This document shows, one piece after another, positions 19,913 to 19,928 of a DNA stretch of 19,928 bases. The stretch covers positions 1 to 19,928 of the forward strand of contig WELB01000460.1 in the NCBI GenBank assembly GCA_009602725.1, read 5' to 3'. Made by a program: the position numbers and the translations under genes. The notes under the pieces are model-generated. The model saw only the letters and a list, made by a program, of their open reading frames with translations, made no database searches and was not told where the DNA came from. Positions within the stretch are counted from its first letter, which is position 1. The number at the start of each line of letters is the position of its first letter. This stretch comes from Spirogloea muscicola (lineage: Eukaryota > Streptophyta > Zygnematophyceae > Spirogloeales > Spirogloeaceae).

Positions 19913-19928
19913 GGTTCAAACCCCTCGG
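19913..19928 (-). rRNA. rrn4.5: 4.5S ribosomal RNA, 3' end only
   Basis: The last 16 bases read CCGAGGGGTTTGAACC on the minus strand, resembling the 3' end of bryophyte and fern 4.5S rRNA. Position between 5S and the window edge agrees. The rest lies outside the window. The call rests on a short match plus gene order. Confidence 0.75.

Larger units (their letters stand above)
15645..19928. repeat. Inferred SSC-side end of a plastid inverted repeat
   Basis: From about 15645 the sequence changes from AT-rich to near-balanced composition and the gene content becomes rpl21, ndhF, trnN, trnR, rrn5 and rrn4.5, the last four being standard IR genes. rpl21 and ndhF normally lie at the far end of the SSC, beyond rpl32, trnL and ccsA; here they adjoin chlL instead. 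The simplest reading is that the IR includes ndhF and rpl21 and that the junction with the SSC is near 15640-15660. The second copy is outside this window, so this is inference, and the left edge is approximate. Confidence 0.65.

Overview
This window is plastid DNA from a green plant lineage that keeps light-independent chlorophyll synthesis. It holds chlL, chlN, rpl21, rps15, ycf1 and a full set of plastid ndh genes, in the order typical of the small single-copy (SSC) region of land plants and their closest algal relatives. Seed plants are unlikely because rpl21 is intact, and flowering plants are excluded by chlL and chlN. Hornworts fit poorly because rps15 is intact and no reading frame needs RNA editing. 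A bryophyte, lycophyte, fern or streptophyte alga remains possible; I cannot name the species from sequence alone.

Layout, left to right. Positions 1-551 carry the 3' part of ccsA (+). Positions 772-7524 carry a minus-strand block, in transcription order rps15, ndhH, ndhA, ndhI, ndhG, ndhE, psaC, ndhD. Positions 7735-15437 carry ycf1, chlN and chlL, also on the minus strand. The base composition then changes sharply near 15.65 kb. To the right lie rpl21 (-), ndhF (+), trnN-GUU (+), trnR-ACG (-), rrn5 (-) and the last bases of rrn4.5 (-). That last block is the SSC-proximal end of an inverted repeat (IR). rpl21 and ndhF directly adjoin chlL, and rpl32, trnL and ccsA do not lie between them, so the IR has probably grown to take in ndhF and rpl21.

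Functions fall into a few groups. Seven genes encode subunits of the thylakoid NDH complex (ndhA, D, E, F, G, H, I), which drives cyclic electron flow around photosystem I. psaC encodes the photosystem I subunit that carries the terminal iron-sulfur clusters. chlL and chlN encode two of the three subunits of dark-operative protochlorophyllide reductase. ccsA is needed for cytochrome c maturation, ycf1 encodes the Tic214-type envelope protein, and rps15, rpl21, the rRNAs and tRNAs serve translation.

Points worth a second look: ndhA is one uninterrupted frame without the usual group II intron. chlL and ndhG have no ATG at their family start and probably begin with GTG. A perfect 30-bp hairpin separates convergent ccsA and ndhD, and smaller hairpins follow several other genes. 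A 223-bp exact tandem copy flanking a single N near 19.37 kb looks like an unmerged assembly overlap. I found no evidence of an undescribed defence, mobile or biosynthetic system; the window is a mostly ordinary plastid region with some unusual details.
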